A stretch of 64,000 nt of DNA from Hyphomicrobiales bacterium (GTDB lineage Bacteria; Pseudomonadota; Alphaproteobacteria; Rhizobiales; NORP267): positions 28,522-92,521 of the forward strand of contig JAUYJB010000066.1 in assembly GCA_030688605.1 (NCBI GenBank), written 5' to 3'. Below the pieces are notes generated by a model, which did not search any database, had not been told where the DNA came from, and saw only the letters and a list, made by a program, of their open reading frames with translations. Positions within the stretch are counted from its first letter, which is position 1. The number at the start of each line of letters is the position of its first letter. Both the position numbers and the translations under genes were made by a program. Of the stretch, positions 8,480-17,212 are shown piece by piece.

Positions 8480-10465
8480 TCACGCGGACAAAACATGCCC
8501 GCCAAAGCCGACAAAGACCAGCACCAGAAGCGTCAGGCCGATCAGGATCAGAACCGCCGCGAGGATCTTGGAGCCGACCGCCATCGACCGCGACGGGGCG
8601 TCGACCAGATAGTTCTCGAGTTGGCCGCTCTCGGCCAGGCGCCGATATTCCAGCGTATGCTCGCGCTTGAACTCCTCCAACGGCATGCGGCCGGTGAAGA
8701 TCACCGTATCCATGGGGAACTTGTCGGGCCTGAAATGAACGTTGAAGAAGTGGACCGAGAACAGGAACACGGCAGCCAGGAACGCCTCTTCTCCGTGCAC
8801 CAGGGTTGCGATGTTGAACACCCATCCCGGCAGCACCGAGGCCGTCGCCTCGGGGAACCACAGCATCAGACCGCTGAAGCCGATGATCACCATGCCCCAG
8901 AACGGCGCCCAATAGTCGAACTTCTTCCAATAGGTCCAGTGGTCGAACAATGGCCGCGGCCCGAGGCCGAAGAACCATTTGAACATCGCCACCACGTCGA
9001 ACAGGTCCTGCAGGTTGGGCACCGTCGAGGTCGGTCCGAAGACCTTGAACGTCCTCCAGTTCCGGGACAAGTAGTAGGCGACATAGATGAGATGCCCGAA
9101 GAACAGGGTGATGAACGTCCCCGCGGCAAACCGGTGCACGATCGCGGCCACCTGCGGCCCGCCGAGCAGATTGATGAACCCCCGCGCCCAGGCGCTCTCC
9201 CCATAGAGCACCGAGGTCCCGGTCAGGACCAGGGTCATGATGGCCAGCGCGAACACCAGGTGCACGAGCCGCCAGGCCGCGGGCCAGCGCTTGAAGTATT
9301 TCTTCTCTTCCGGCGCCACCTTGTCGACCCGGATGTGGGGCTGGTTCCGCCTTTCCTTGAGCTCCTTGTACTCGCGGTACAACCACAGCGCCGAATGGGT
9401 CCAGAAGAAGGCGAACACGCCGATCAGCAGCGCGCCCATGCCCTTGCCGGCGATCCACAGAAAGGGATAGCGCTCGAAGTCGCCGGTGGTGCCGTGCGGC
9501 TGGAAAGTGGCAAATCCGGCGGTCGCGCCCTCGTGGCACTTCCGGCAGGTCTGAATGCGGTTGCTCGGGTGGACCAGGGAGGCCTCGTTGGACACCCGCT
9601 GGATCTTGTGGTGCCCATGGCAGTCGAAGCACTTCGCGGTGTAGGCATAGCCGAGCGTGCTCACCTGACCGTGGTAGGTCCCGAGATAAGTCTCAAGCTC
9701 ATATTCGTGGCAGTTGCCGCAATTGCGGGTGATGCCGACCCTGATCGACGCGACTTCCGGCGATGCAATCTCGTGCGTGGTGTGGCAGTCCGTGCACACG
9801 GCGGCAAACGGGTTGGTGTCGCCGAGCACCGACTGGCCGTGCACCGAGGTCTTGTAGTCGGCCAATTGCTCGGTGTGGCAGCGGCCGCAAATCTCCGGTA
9901 TCCGCAGCCGCCCCATGGCGCCGACCGAGCTGTCGATCGGGGTGATGTAGTGGGCGTTGTGGCAGTCATAGCAGGTGGCGTTGGTTCGCGACTGGTCCGC
10001 CATGCTGGGGCGGGCATGGACCGAATGCATGTAGCTCTCGATCTGTTGCACGACCACGCCCAGCCGCGCGAACTTGTCGGTCTCGCCGCGCCGCCGCGCC
10101 ATGTCCCACAAGTTGCGGTGGCACTCGACGCAGCCGACCCCTCTTTCGACGCCGGCCCGGTGGGGAACTTCGAGGATGTCTTTATGGCACTCGACGCAAT
10201 AGCGCCCGCCGTGAACGCTGTCGACGAATTCCTCTGCCCGGATATGCAGGTCGCGGTCCCGGCCGTCGGCGCCGGGAACCGAGAACCCTTCTATGCCGTG
10301 ACAGCTCAGGCACAGAGCATTGTCGAGCAGTTCCGGAGGGGTCCCCTCGGCGGCTTGCCGGTCCGTCGCCTCCTGGGCGGCGGCCTGCGTCAGCCAATTG
10401 TCCGGCGTCCCCGCGAACAGAACGATGCAGGCAAACAGCCAGGCTGAGAGTTTCACGATCCGCAT
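8480..10465 (-). CDS. nine-heme cytochrome c fused to b-type membrane domain (CbcL-like)
   Basis: A 661-residue inner-membrane protein. After a signal/anchor sequence the first half contains nine CXXCH motifs in order (CLSCH, CVECH, CVECH, CYDCH, CGRCH, CTDCH, CGNCH, CFDCH, CRKCH). The second half has about five membrane helices with the histidines expected of a diheme b-type domain (WRLVHLVF, AAIVHRFA, ATLVHGEEA, FSVHFFNVHF), of the HydC/FdnI or cytochrome b561 type. The same fusion, nine c hemes plus a diheme b domain, is known for Geobacter CbcL, which links the quinone pool to periplasmic cytochromes. I infer the same role here. A near-consensus FNR box lies upstream (10533-10546). A GTG nine bases upstream is an alternative start. 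Confidence 0.85.
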   Translation of the reverse strand: MRIVKLSAWLFACIVLFAGTPDNWLTQAAAQEATDRQAAEGTPPELLDNALCLSCHGIEGFSVPGADGRDRDLHIRAEEFVDSVHGGRYCVECHKDILEVPHRAGVERGVGCVECHRNLWDMARRRGETDKFARLGVVVQQIESYMHSVHARPSMADQSRTNATCYDCHNAHYITPIDSSVGAMGRLRIPEICGRCHTEQLADYKTSVHGQSVLGDTNPFAAVCTDCHTTHEIASPEVASIRVGITRNCGNCHEYELETYLGTYHGQVSTLGYAYTAKCFDCHGHHKIQRVSNEASLVHPSNRIQTCRKCHEGATAGFATFQPHGTTGDFERYPFLWIAGKGMGALLIGVFAFFWTHSALWLYREYKELKERRNQPHIRVDKVAPEEKKYFKRWPAAWRLVHLVFALAIMTLVLTGTSVLYGESAWARGFINLLGGPQVAAIVHRFAAGTFITLFFGHLIYVAYYLSRNWRTFKVFGPTSTVPNLQDLFDVVAMFKWFFGLGPRPLFDHWTYWKKFDYWAPFWGMVIIGFSGLMLWFPEATASVLPGWVFNIATLVHGEEAFLAAVFLFSVHFFNVHFRPDKFPMDTVIFTGRMPLEEFKREHTLEYRRLAESGQLENYLVDAPSRSMAVGSKILAAVLILIGLTLLVLVFVGFGGHVLSA

Positions 10466-10532
10466 TGTCCTCACATGCCCCCGGCATCCGTTTGTCGGCG
10501 CTCACATCCGCGCGGTAGCTTTCCATGTAACA

Positions 10533-10546
10533 CTGAGCCAAGTCAA
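10533..10546. promoter_or_regulatory. FNR/NarR-type box, one mismatch
   Basis: CTGA-GCCAAG-TCAA; the other strand reads TTGA-CTTGGC-TCAG. It lies about 75 bases upstream of the nine-heme cytochrome start on the minus strand, a usual activating distance. One half-site deviates by one base. Confidence 0.55.
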
Positions 10547-10931
10547 TTTGGCCAAATCTTCCTGCCGTCCGTAGCACCGATCCATGCTTTGCGTCCCGGG
10601 CTTGCCGGTCTCCGCAAACGAAATGCGCGCATCATCGGAGCTACGATCGTGCCGATCGCGATCGCCGTTGCAAACTGGCCGATGAAGCGATCGTTCGCGT
10701 GCGCATAGATAGCCCGGCTTGGGGCCTCGGAGGAGCCATTTGCGGCCCCCTGCGGCAATCTGAAACACGGCGCCGAATCCTGGGCTGAAACATCCGGCGC
10801 GACGCCCGGCGGCGGGCATACGGTAACGCAATTTTGACCGCGCCGCGGCCGTCGATTCCGGCGTCCCTACCGCAGGAAACCGCCGTTTTCAGGCCTCCGG
10901 CGCCCTGCCGCGCGCAGCCGGCGCGATTACA

Positions 10932-10945
10932 TTGACCTAAGTCAA
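10932..10945. promoter_or_regulatory. FNR/NarR-type box, perfect
   Basis: TTGACctaaGTCAA, a perfect TTGA-N6-TCAA palindrome centred about 92 bases upstream of the ATG at 11030. It probably drives the monoheme cytochrome pair under low oxygen or nitrate. Confidence 0.7.
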
Positions 10946-11029
10946 TATGCGGCTCGGCGTGCATCTGTTAGTTTGGCCACTGAGAACGACCGGTTGTCGG
11001 ACCGGTCGCAGCATGAAAGGGGTCTGGCG

Positions 11030-11428
11030 ATGTCGCCTCGGCGCCATATTCGCATTGTATCGAGGGCGGCGGTCACGGGCGCCGCACTTGCCGGCGCGTT
11101 GTGGGCGTCCGGCGCCAGCGCACAGGAGGTCAATTTCAAGGACGACGTGTTTCCGATCATCGAGCTCAGGTGCCTGGAATGCCACCAGCCGGGAGGGGAA
11201 GGTTACGAAGCCAGCGGGCTCGACATGCGCACCTACGAGAGCCTGATGAAGGGGACCGAGCACGGTCCGGTCGTCCTGCCCGGCAAGGCGTTCGAAAGCA
11301 ATTTCATCGCGGTGATCGATCAACGCACCGATCCGACGCTATGGATGCCGCACAACAAGAAGAAGCTCTCCAAATGCGAACGGCTGATGCTGAGGTTCTG
11401 GATCAGCCAGGGGGCGAAGAACAACTGA
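11030..11428 (+). CDS. secreted monoheme c-type cytochrome
   Basis: A 132-residue exported protein. A signal peptide with basic start (PRRHIRI) and cleavage near GASAQ precedes a single heme motif in VFPIIELRCLECHQ, followed by LDMRTYESLMKGTEHGP and a C-terminal segment ending FWISQGAKNN. This arrangement is that of the short PSCyt1-type cytochrome domain, in which heme sits in a small fold and a later MPH provides possible axial ligands. The ATG at 11030 is preferred over the longer frame because of AAAGGGG seven bases upstream and the clean signal peptide. It is the first gene downstream of a perfect FNR box and is followed by another small cytochrome. Confidence 0.8.
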   Translation: MSPRRHIRIVSRAAVTGAALAGALWASGASAQEVNFKDDVFPIIELRCLECHQPGGEGYEASGLDMRTYESLMKGTEHGPVVLPGKAFESNFIAVIDQRTDPTLWMPHNKKKLSKCERLMLRFWISQGAKNN

Positions 11429-11557
11429 GGCAAGAGGCCGCAAACATAAACCACTTGCGAGTCGAGCCGCGGCACTGCGCCGCAAAGGCCGGCGAAGGTT
11501 CCGGGAGCGGACCCGAATGATCGCATTCGGGAGCACACAATCTTGAGGAGTTAAGAA

Positions 11558-11848
11558 ATGAAAGCGAAATGGCTCATCATTGCCGCAGCCGCGGTGGCGT
11601 TCGGTCTGGCCGGCGCGGCCGGCTCGGCACAGGCCGCCAACACGGCCGCCTGCAGCGGCTGTCACGGCGCCAACGGAGAGGGCAAGGCCGCCAATCCGAA
11701 GATTGCCGGCATGTCCACGGGCGCGTTCACCTCGGCGATGAACGCCTACAAGTCGGGCGCCAAGAAGCATGCGGCCATGAACGCGGTCACCAAGAATCTG
11801 AGCGCCGGCGACATCGCCGAGATGGCAAACTTTTTCGCTTCGAAATAG
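11558..11848 (+). CDS. small cytochrome c class I (c553-like)
   Basis: A 96-residue periplasmic cytochrome: signal peptide (cleavage near AQAA), heme motif CSGCHGANGEG, then PKIAGMSTGAFTSAM, and a Met-containing tail (HAAMNAV) that provides the probable sixth ligand. It is essentially one module of the tetraheme proteins at 5047 and 7234 and may be a soluble shuttle for the same chain. The upstream sequence TTGAGGAGTTAAGAA gives a good ribosome site. It lies about 130 bases downstream of the PSCyt1-like gene, probably in one transcript under the 10932 box. Confidence 0.88.
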   Translation: MKAKWLIIAAAAVAFGLAGAAGSAQAANTAACSGCHGANGEGKAANPKIAGMSTGAFTSAMNAYKSGAKKHAAMNAVTKNLSAGDIAEMANFFASK

Positions 11849-11962
11849 GCTCTGGGCGGCGGACTAGCGGCCGTCGCGACAGCGCCAACCGCAGCACCGT
11901 TCGGCTCGCTCGCGCATGTGAGCGCGGGCGAGCCGTACCTGCCGGAGGAGGGAGTTCATACC

Positions 11963-12424
11963 ATGATCATGACTCGTCGCGCCGCGCTCCAGTCGGCCCT
12001 TGGCGCGGTTGCCGCGTCGGCCGGGATCGCCTTCTATCCGACACCGGGTCCGGCGGCCGAGGCGGCCGAGATTACCGTCTACAAGTCGTCGACCTGCGGC
12101 TGCTGCGGAGAATGGGTGAAGCATCTGCGCGCCAACGGCTTCACGGTGGCGGTGCAGGAAACCGACAATGTGGCGCCGATCAAGGCGCAGGCCGGCATTC
12201 CGGCGGCGCTGGAGAGCTGCCACACCGCGCTTGCCGGCGGCTATGCGATCGAGGGCCACGTTCCGGCGCGGGAGATTCGCCGGCTGTTGAGCGAGAAGCC
12301 CGCCGCGCGGGGACTTGCCGTTCCCGGCATGCCGTCCGGATCGCCGGGCATGGGTGGGCCGCCGGACCGCTATGCGGTGATCCTGTTCGGGGACGGCGGA
12401 CAAAGCGTCTACGCGCAGTATTAG
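11963..12424 (+). CDS. DUF411 metal-binding protein, Tat signal
   Basis: A 153-residue exported protein. The N-terminus has a twin-arginine motif (MTRRAALQSALG) and a hydrophobic core, with cleavage near AAEAAE. The mature domain begins ITVYKSSTCGCCGEWVKHL, the hallmark of DUF411, a thioredoxin-like fold with a CGCC metal site. Further conserved features are CHTALAGGYAIEGHVPA and PGMPSGSPGMG. Family members sit in copper or cytochrome oxidase contexts and are thought to handle copper in the periplasm. It follows the two cytochromes and converges with ccmI. The ATG at 11963 (or 11969) follows GGAGGAGGGAG; the longer frame from 11918 would lack a proper signal. Confidence 0.82.
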   Translation: MIMTRRAALQSALGAVAASAGIAFYPTPGPAAEAAEITVYKSSTCGCCGEWVKHLRANGFTVAVQETDNVAPIKAQAGIPAALESCHTALAGGYAIEGHVPAREIRRLLSEKPAARGLAVPGMPSGSPGMGGPPDRYAVILFGDGGQSVYAQY

Positions 12425-12428
12425 GGCG

Positions 12429-13625
12429 TCACAATCCGAGCGACTTTTCGGCTTCCTCGATGCGCTTGAGCGCGGCATCGTCGCCGGCGAACTGCTGGCG
12501 CGCGCTCGACGCGGCCCCCTTGGCATCGTCGGGCCGGTTGAGCACCACGTAGGAACGCATCAGCATCAGCCAGCCGTCGAGGTCGTTGCCTTCGGTCTTA
12601 AGCCGCGCGGCAAGCCGGGTGACCATATCCTCGACCATCTCGTCGCGCGCGTCCGGCGACAGCTCCCGGGCATTGCTCAAGTCCTCGGCGCTCGGCCCGG
12701 CGGAGGATGGGGCGGCAGGCTCCGCGCCCGGCGCGGTACCCGGCGCGGCGGCCGGTGCGGCGGCCGGTGCGGCGGTCCCGCCGCCCAGGCGAGCATTGAC
12801 CTCGGCGAGGCGGCGTTCCACCAGCGGTTTCCAGAATGCGCCTTCCGGCGCGTCCTTCAACATTGCCCCCCACGACTCGGCGGCCTCCTTCAGCTCGCCC
12901 CCCTGCTCCTGCGCCAGGGCGAGATAGAAGCGCGCCTGCACCAGGGAGGGGTCGAGCTTCCTCGCACGCTCGAAAATCTCCCTGGCCTCGTCGGAGACGA
13001 TGCTGCCATTGGCCTGGGTCATCGCTTCGCCGTAATCGCCGAGCCGCTGGGCCGTTTCGCCGAGGATACGGATGGCGCCGGCATAGGCGCGCGCCGAGGC
13101 CTCGTAGCGACCAAGCGCGAAATTGAGCGCCGCCGCCTCTTCCCAGGCGGTGCCGTTGTCGGGGCTGGCGCGAAGCTGCGCCTCGACGTCAGCCAGCCGC
13201 GCGGCCATTTCCGCCTGGCCGGGTACGTCCGCATCCTGCGTCGCGGCCGGTGCCGGGGCCGGGGCGCGGGCGACCAGATCCGGCCGACCGAGCGCCAGAT
13301 AGCCGCCGAGAGCGATCAGCACCACGAGCCCGGCGCTGCCGAACGCGATCAGCGCCCAGCTCGTCGCCGGCAGGGGCGCCGCCACCTTGTCCCGCTGGTC
13401 GGCGGCGGCGAGCAGCCGCCGCGATATCTCGGCCCGCGCGGCCTCCAGTTCCTGCTTGTCGATCACGCCGCGCTCGGCCTCCGCCTCGAGCGCGCGGAGC
13501 TGGTCCTCATAGACCTTCCTCTCCTGGCCGGCGCCGGCCAGAGGCCGCAGCCGCCAGCCGAGCAGGCCGAAGATGGGCAGCAGGGCAAGGCCCGTCATAA
13601 CGCCCAAAATGTACCAAAGCAGCAT
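12429..13625 (-). CDS. ccmI: cytochrome c biogenesis protein CcmI
   Basis: A 398-residue inner-membrane protein that chaperones apocytochrome c to the heme lyase in system I maturation. It has the CcmI layout: an N-terminal helix (residues 4-27), a cytoplasmic heptad loop with the EVYEDQLRALEAE-like leucine pattern (here YEDQLRALEAEAERGVID), a second helix (about 88-112), and a periplasmic TPR domain. An Ala/Pro-rich linker (about 280-310) splits the TPR part. It stands alone without ccmF or ccmH nearby. Its presence beside nine cytochrome genes fits a dedicated maturation supply. It is separated from the mtrB stop by a terminator and converges with the DUF411 gene. Confidence 0.85.
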   Translation of the reverse strand: MLLWYILGVMTGLALLPIFGLLGWRLRPLAGAGQERKVYEDQLRALEAEAERGVIDKQELEAARAEISRRLLAAADQRDKVAAPLPATSWALIAFGSAGLVVLIALGGYLALGRPDLVARAPAPAPAATQDADVPGQAEMAARLADVEAQLRASPDNGTAWEEAAALNFALGRYEASARAYAGAIRILGETAQRLGDYGEAMTQANGSIVSDEAREIFERARKLDPSLVQARFYLALAQEQGGELKEAAESWGAMLKDAPEGAFWKPLVERRLAEVNARLGGGTAAPAAAPAAAPGTAPGAEPAAPSSAGPSAEDLSNARELSPDARDEMVEDMVTRLAARLKTEGNDLDGWLMLMRSYVVLNRPDDAKGAASSARQQFAGDDAALKRIEEAEKSLGL

Positions 13626-13806
13626 CGCTCTATTCGCCTTCGCCGGCGGCCCCGGCCGCCTCGCCGATCATTCCCCAGCCCGCGGCGCGTGGGTAGCACG
13701 GCTGCGCGGGCAGGAGAAGCCCGCGCCGCGGTCTGCGGCGGTTTCCGTCATCGGCGACCCTTCGACCGGAACCGGCCCCGGCATCGAAACCGGGCCTGCC
13801 GGTCAA

Positions 13807-13843
13807 GCAAAAGCCCGGGCAGGGCGGCCGGCCATGCCCGGGC
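13807..13843 (-). terminator. rho-independent terminator of the mtrAB unit
   Basis: Stem GCCCGGGCA (13813-13821) pairs with TGCCCGGGC (13835-13843). On the minus strand it is followed directly by a TTTT tract (13809-13812). It lies about 35 bases beyond the mtrB stop codon. Confidence 0.8.
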
Positions 13844-13878
13844 CGTTTCTTTGGCCGCAGGGGCCTGCTTTTTCTCGC

Positions 13879-16197
13879 CTACCAGCCGAGCCCGACGCTC
13901 ACCGTCACGATCTGGGCGTCGTAGTTCGCTTCCCTGCCGGCGAGCCAAATGGAGGACGATGCCAACGTCGGCACGTAGACGTCTTCGTTGAGGGCCCAGT
14001 TGTCGATCCGGTTGCGCTCATAGGCGTACTGGATCTTGGCGAAGGCCTTGCTCAGCCCCGTGCCCTGGGTGGTTTCCTCCGGCAGTGTGTATTTGAGGCT
14101 CGCGTCGAAACGATGGAAGCGGGTGTTCACGACCGGGAAGACGTCCGGCACCCATACCTCTTCTCCCCTGGCGTAGGTGTAGGCGAGCTTGAGGTCGACG
14201 GAGTCCGGGATCAGGGCCACGTTCAAACCGGCCATGAACGTGTCCACCGCTTCCTCGATATCCGCGTGTCCCCCTACGCCATAACCCCTGTTCCGGATTC
14301 TGCGATCGAAGTCCTCGTGGACGTACGAACCGAACAGCGAGGTCCTCTCGCCGGTCATATAGTTCAATTCGACACCGGCGTCCCAGGAGCGGTCATACAA
14401 CAGGCCCTGGTGGCACGGGTCGTAGGGACGAGCCAGAGCGAAGTCGGGGGTGCAGGGGAGATCGTAATCGTCGTCCCGCCAGCCGACCAGCGGGGTGAAG
14501 GTCACCCCCTGGAAGGGACCGATTTCACTCGAGAGTTCGAGCTTGAACCGGTCGCGGTTCGACATCGAGTATTTGCGAATGAGCCGGTAATTCGTCGAGC
14601 CGGATTCGGTCTCGTCGCCGACAAGGCTCCCCGGTCTGTCGATGCGATTGAGATAGTCGTAATTATCGTACCGGCGCTGGGAATAGTAGGCCGAGCCCCG
14701 GACCGACATCCACGGGTGGAGTTGCATGTCGGCGGTCAGCTTGCCCGAATATTCGTTCGTGATATCGGCTTCGCGGCCGATACCGCGGTCATACTGCTCC
14801 CATCCGAGCAGGAAGCCGAGCGTGACCCAGTCGTCCGCCCGCCACACCGTGTCGAAGCCGGCGTTCTGCTTGACGTACGAGGGAGCCAGATTGATGTAGG
14901 TTTCGTCGGCATATTCCGAATCGAATGCGATGCGATCCGGAAAATAGAGACGCGGCGTATCGTTGTCGGAAGAATAGTACCGGTAACGGAGCGTGTTGGT
15001 AAGATCGGGGTGAAGAGCCCGCGTCGTCAGTTTCGTGTCGATGGTCAGCGTGTTGATCTCCGCGTTCGCGCTGTCGGCCGGCAAGGGCAGCGGATTCAAA
15101 GCAAACAGCGGGTCGTTGACCGTCCAGGGCAGGAGAGCCTCGTCCTGGCGCATCGCATTGTAGGACACGGTGCCGGTGAAGCGGGTTTTTTCCCAGATGT
15201 CGGCCGCGGTCTGGAGCATGACCCGGTGCGCGTAATTGTCCGGCGGCAGGCTGGCGCGGCCCAAGGGAGAGCCGTCCTCGCCCGGTAAGATGCCCCCGAC
15301 ACCCGTTGAAAAGGGCGAGAGATCGTAGTTGATGCGGAACGGATTGTCCCACGTCACCGAGTCGTACTTGTTCTCGAAGATCGAACCGCCATAGGACAGA
15401 TTGGTAATCCACTTCCGGTCGTCTCCGAGATCCATCTTGTATTCGACGCTGGCGCCGAAATTGTGCGTCGTATAGTCGACCGGCGCGGGAATCTCGACCA
15501 TGCCCTCGACGATGCCGGGGCTGCCACGAACAAGGGTATGGGTCATGCCGATGACCTGGCCCATGGGCAGGGTCCCATCCCGCTGCTCAAGGGAATAGTT
15601 GAAGTTGAGGTCCCACTGAGGCGTCGGCGTGTAGCGGAATGCCAACTTCCCGGCTTTCCGGTCGACGTCCAGCGTCACGGGCCTGACATTGGCGGCTATG
15701 GTCGCGTCTATGGCGGCGGTGTCCCCCGCAAACTGCGCCGCCTGCAAAGCCGTCTGCACGGCATCGTCGACGGTCAGGGTGCCCGTCCCGACGCCATCAT
15801 GCAGTGTAAAGGCGCGGTTCCGGTAGAGATGCGGCGTCTGGTCGAATTCGAGGTCCAGATAGTGGTTCCCGGCAGACGACAGACTCGCACTCACATTGCG
15901 GTCGTTCTGGGTCAGGTCGTCCGCCCAAATCTCGGCAACGCGAAGCATGTCCATGCTGCCGAACTCGAGATGAGCGGTGTCGATGATGAACCCCGGCGAG
16001 ACCTCGCCATATTCCTCGAATTTGGACCTTTCCCCCACCGCCGGACGGTCGATGAAAACGAGGCCGCCCAGCTTGACGAATCCGTGGGAGTACCAATCGC
16101 TGGTTGCATCCTCGGCAAATCCCTCGCCGGCAAAGCCCAGCGACATGGCGCCGCTCAGCAGGACCGCGGCCAGTAAAGGTTGAACTTGGTTCTTCAT
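13879..16197 (-). CDS. mtrB: MtrB/PioB-family outer membrane beta-barrel
   Basis: A 772-residue outer-membrane protein with a signal peptide (cleavage near GFAE). Alternating polar/hydrophobic strands ending in aromatic residues run through its length, with long loops and a terminal VSVGLGW, all typical of the roughly 26-strand MtrB/PioB barrels. These form a sheath around a decaheme cytochrome so that electrons cross the outer membrane. The neighbour 19 bases upstream is exactly such a decaheme protein. No N-terminal CXXC pair (known in some gammaproteobacterial MtrB) is seen. The ATG at 16197 follows GGGGGC and gives a complete signal peptide. The family assignment rests on architecture and partner; PioB is the likely closest named relative. 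Confidence 0.85.
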   Translation of the reverse strand: MKNQVQPLLAAVLLSGAMSLGFAGEGFAEDATSDWYSHGFVKLGGLVFIDRPAVGERSKFEEYGEVSPGFIIDTAHLEFGSMDMLRVAEIWADDLTQNDRNVSASLSSAGNHYLDLEFDQTPHLYRNRAFTLHDGVGTGTLTVDDAVQTALQAAQFAGDTAAIDATIAANVRPVTLDVDRKAGKLAFRYTPTPQWDLNFNYSLEQRDGTLPMGQVIGMTHTLVRGSPGIVEGMVEIPAPVDYTTHNFGASVEYKMDLGDDRKWITNLSYGGSIFENKYDSVTWDNPFRINYDLSPFSTGVGGILPGEDGSPLGRASLPPDNYAHRVMLQTAADIWEKTRFTGTVSYNAMRQDEALLPWTVNDPLFALNPLPLPADSANAEINTLTIDTKLTTRALHPDLTNTLRYRYYSSDNDTPRLYFPDRIAFDSEYADETYINLAPSYVKQNAGFDTVWRADDWVTLGFLLGWEQYDRGIGREADITNEYSGKLTADMQLHPWMSVRGSAYYSQRRYDNYDYLNRIDRPGSLVGDETESGSTNYRLIRKYSMSNRDRFKLELSSEIGPFQGVTFTPLVGWRDDDYDLPCTPDFALARPYDPCHQGLLYDRSWDAGVELNYMTGERTSLFGSYVHEDFDRRIRNRGYGVGGHADIEEAVDTFMAGLNVALIPDSVDLKLAYTYARGEEVWVPDVFPVVNTRFHRFDASLKYTLPEETTQGTGLSKAFAKIQYAYERNRIDNWALNEDVYVPTLASSSIWLAGREANYDAQIVTVSVGLGW

Positions 16198-16216
16198 GGT
16201 TTTCGCCCCCATCACT

Positions 16217-17212
16217 TTACCTGTGCAACCGCATACCGGCCGGGTGGTTGGAGCCGTGGATCATCGTGTGGCAGTTCAGGCATGAGCGGTTGAACCCGCG
16301 ATTCGAGTCCGTGTCGTACAGGCTGTAAACGTGGCCGCTTTCCGAGTGGCACTGCTGGCACAGCCGCGGCGGCGCGACCCTGAGCATGTTCGGACGGTTG
16401 GTGCCATGCGGGTCGTGGCAGTTCATGCAGTTCTCGCGCACCGGCGGATGCTCCCACAGGAGCGGCCCGCGCTTATCGGCGTGGCAGGTGTAGCAGGTCT
16501 CGTTGACCGAGGCCTCCCTCAGCATCGGATCCGTGAAGGAGCCGTGCGGATTGTGGCAATCCGAGCAGGTCATCTTGCCTTCGCGCAGAGGCATGTGCGC
16601 GGAGCGCTGCATCTGCGCACGCTTCAGCTTGTGGCACTGGTAGCAGGTCTCGATCTCCGTGCGCTTGGCGAACTGGTTCTTGCGCGAGACTTTCTTCATC
16701 ACCGTATGGCAATCGGTGCAGGCCACGCCGCGCGACTCGTGGACGCCGCCCGTCCAGTGCAACCGCATGCCGCCCTGGTGACAGCCGAGGCAGACGCCGT
16801 TGCGCTCGGAAATCGGATACAGCGAATCCTTGCCGTAGCCGACGATGCCGCCGACCCCGCGGCCGCCGCCGGCCGCGACGTGCTCGGAGCCGGGGCCGTG
16901 ACAGCTCTCGCAGCCCAGCTTCTCAAGCTCGTTGCGCGGATTCTTCATGAAGATCCGGCCCATGAGGGTCTTCTCGAATTCCTCCAAATACTGGGCGTGA
17001 CAGCCCAGGCAGGCCTCGGAGCCGACATAGGTGGCTTCGGGAAGGTAGGTCGGCATCGCGGCGTGGGCCGGCTGCGCAAGAAAGACCAGCCCGCAGCTCA
17101 CGAGCCACAGGAATGCCAATCTCACTAACCCTTTTGATAGCGCCTGCGATGGACCGGGTCCGGCAGTGGACCGAAACGAACGGGCTGCCTCGATATTCAT
17201 CCTATACTTCAT
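16217..17212 (-). CDS. mtrA: decaheme cytochrome c, MtrA/PioA/DmsE family
   Basis: A 331-residue periplasmic cytochrome with ten CXXCH motifs (CLGCH, CESCH, CLGCH, CTDCH, CYQCH, CSDCH, CYTCH, CMNCH, CQQCH, CLNCH), spaced as in MtrA/PioA, in which two pentaheme halves are related by duplication. A hydrophobic export segment lies at about residues 30-51 (cleavage near AHA-AM). It should sit inside the MtrB barrel and wire the outer membrane. The ATG at 17212 is preferred to the longer frame from 17383 because of the G-run seven to eight bases upstream and the conventional signal peptide length. Two genes, mtrA then mtrB, form one unit ended by the terminator at 13807. No outer-surface MtrC and no PioC-type HiPIP gene lies beside it. 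Confidence 0.88.
   Translation of the reverse strand: MKYRMNIEAARSFRSTAGPGPSQALSKGLVRLAFLWLVSCGLVFLAQPAHAAMPTYLPEATYVGSEACLGCHAQYLEEFEKTLMGRIFMKNPRNELEKLGCESCHGPGSEHVAAGGGRGVGGIVGYGKDSLYPISERNGVCLGCHQGGMRLHWTGGVHESRGVACTDCHTVMKKVSRKNQFAKRTEIETCYQCHKLKRAQMQRSAHMPLREGKMTCSDCHNPHGSFTDPMLREASVNETCYTCHADKRGPLLWEHPPVRENCMNCHDPHGTNRPNMLRVAPPRLCQQCHSESGHVYSLYDTDSNRGFNRSCLNCHTMIHGSNHPAGMRLHR

Larger units (their letters stand above)
10466..11029. other. divergent regulatory region between cytochrome operons
   Basis: About 560 bases without a convincing gene, separating the leftward nine-heme operon from the rightward small-cytochrome genes. It contains two FNR-type palindromes, one near each gene (10533-10546 and 10932-10945). 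Beside the first lies a perfect 12-bp palindrome ATTTGGCCAAAT (10546-10557). The spacing suggests both divergent units are switched on at low oxygen. The middle of the region holds nothing I can identify. Confidence 0.6.

Noticed and set aside
8495..10447. 650-codon open frame opposite the nine-heme gene
   Set aside because: Antisense shadow; low-complexity His/Gln/Arg composition and no start signal.
13573..15288. 571-codon open frame opposite mtrB
   Set aside because: High-GC antisense shadow of the barrel gene; no ribosome site and no domain-like sequence.
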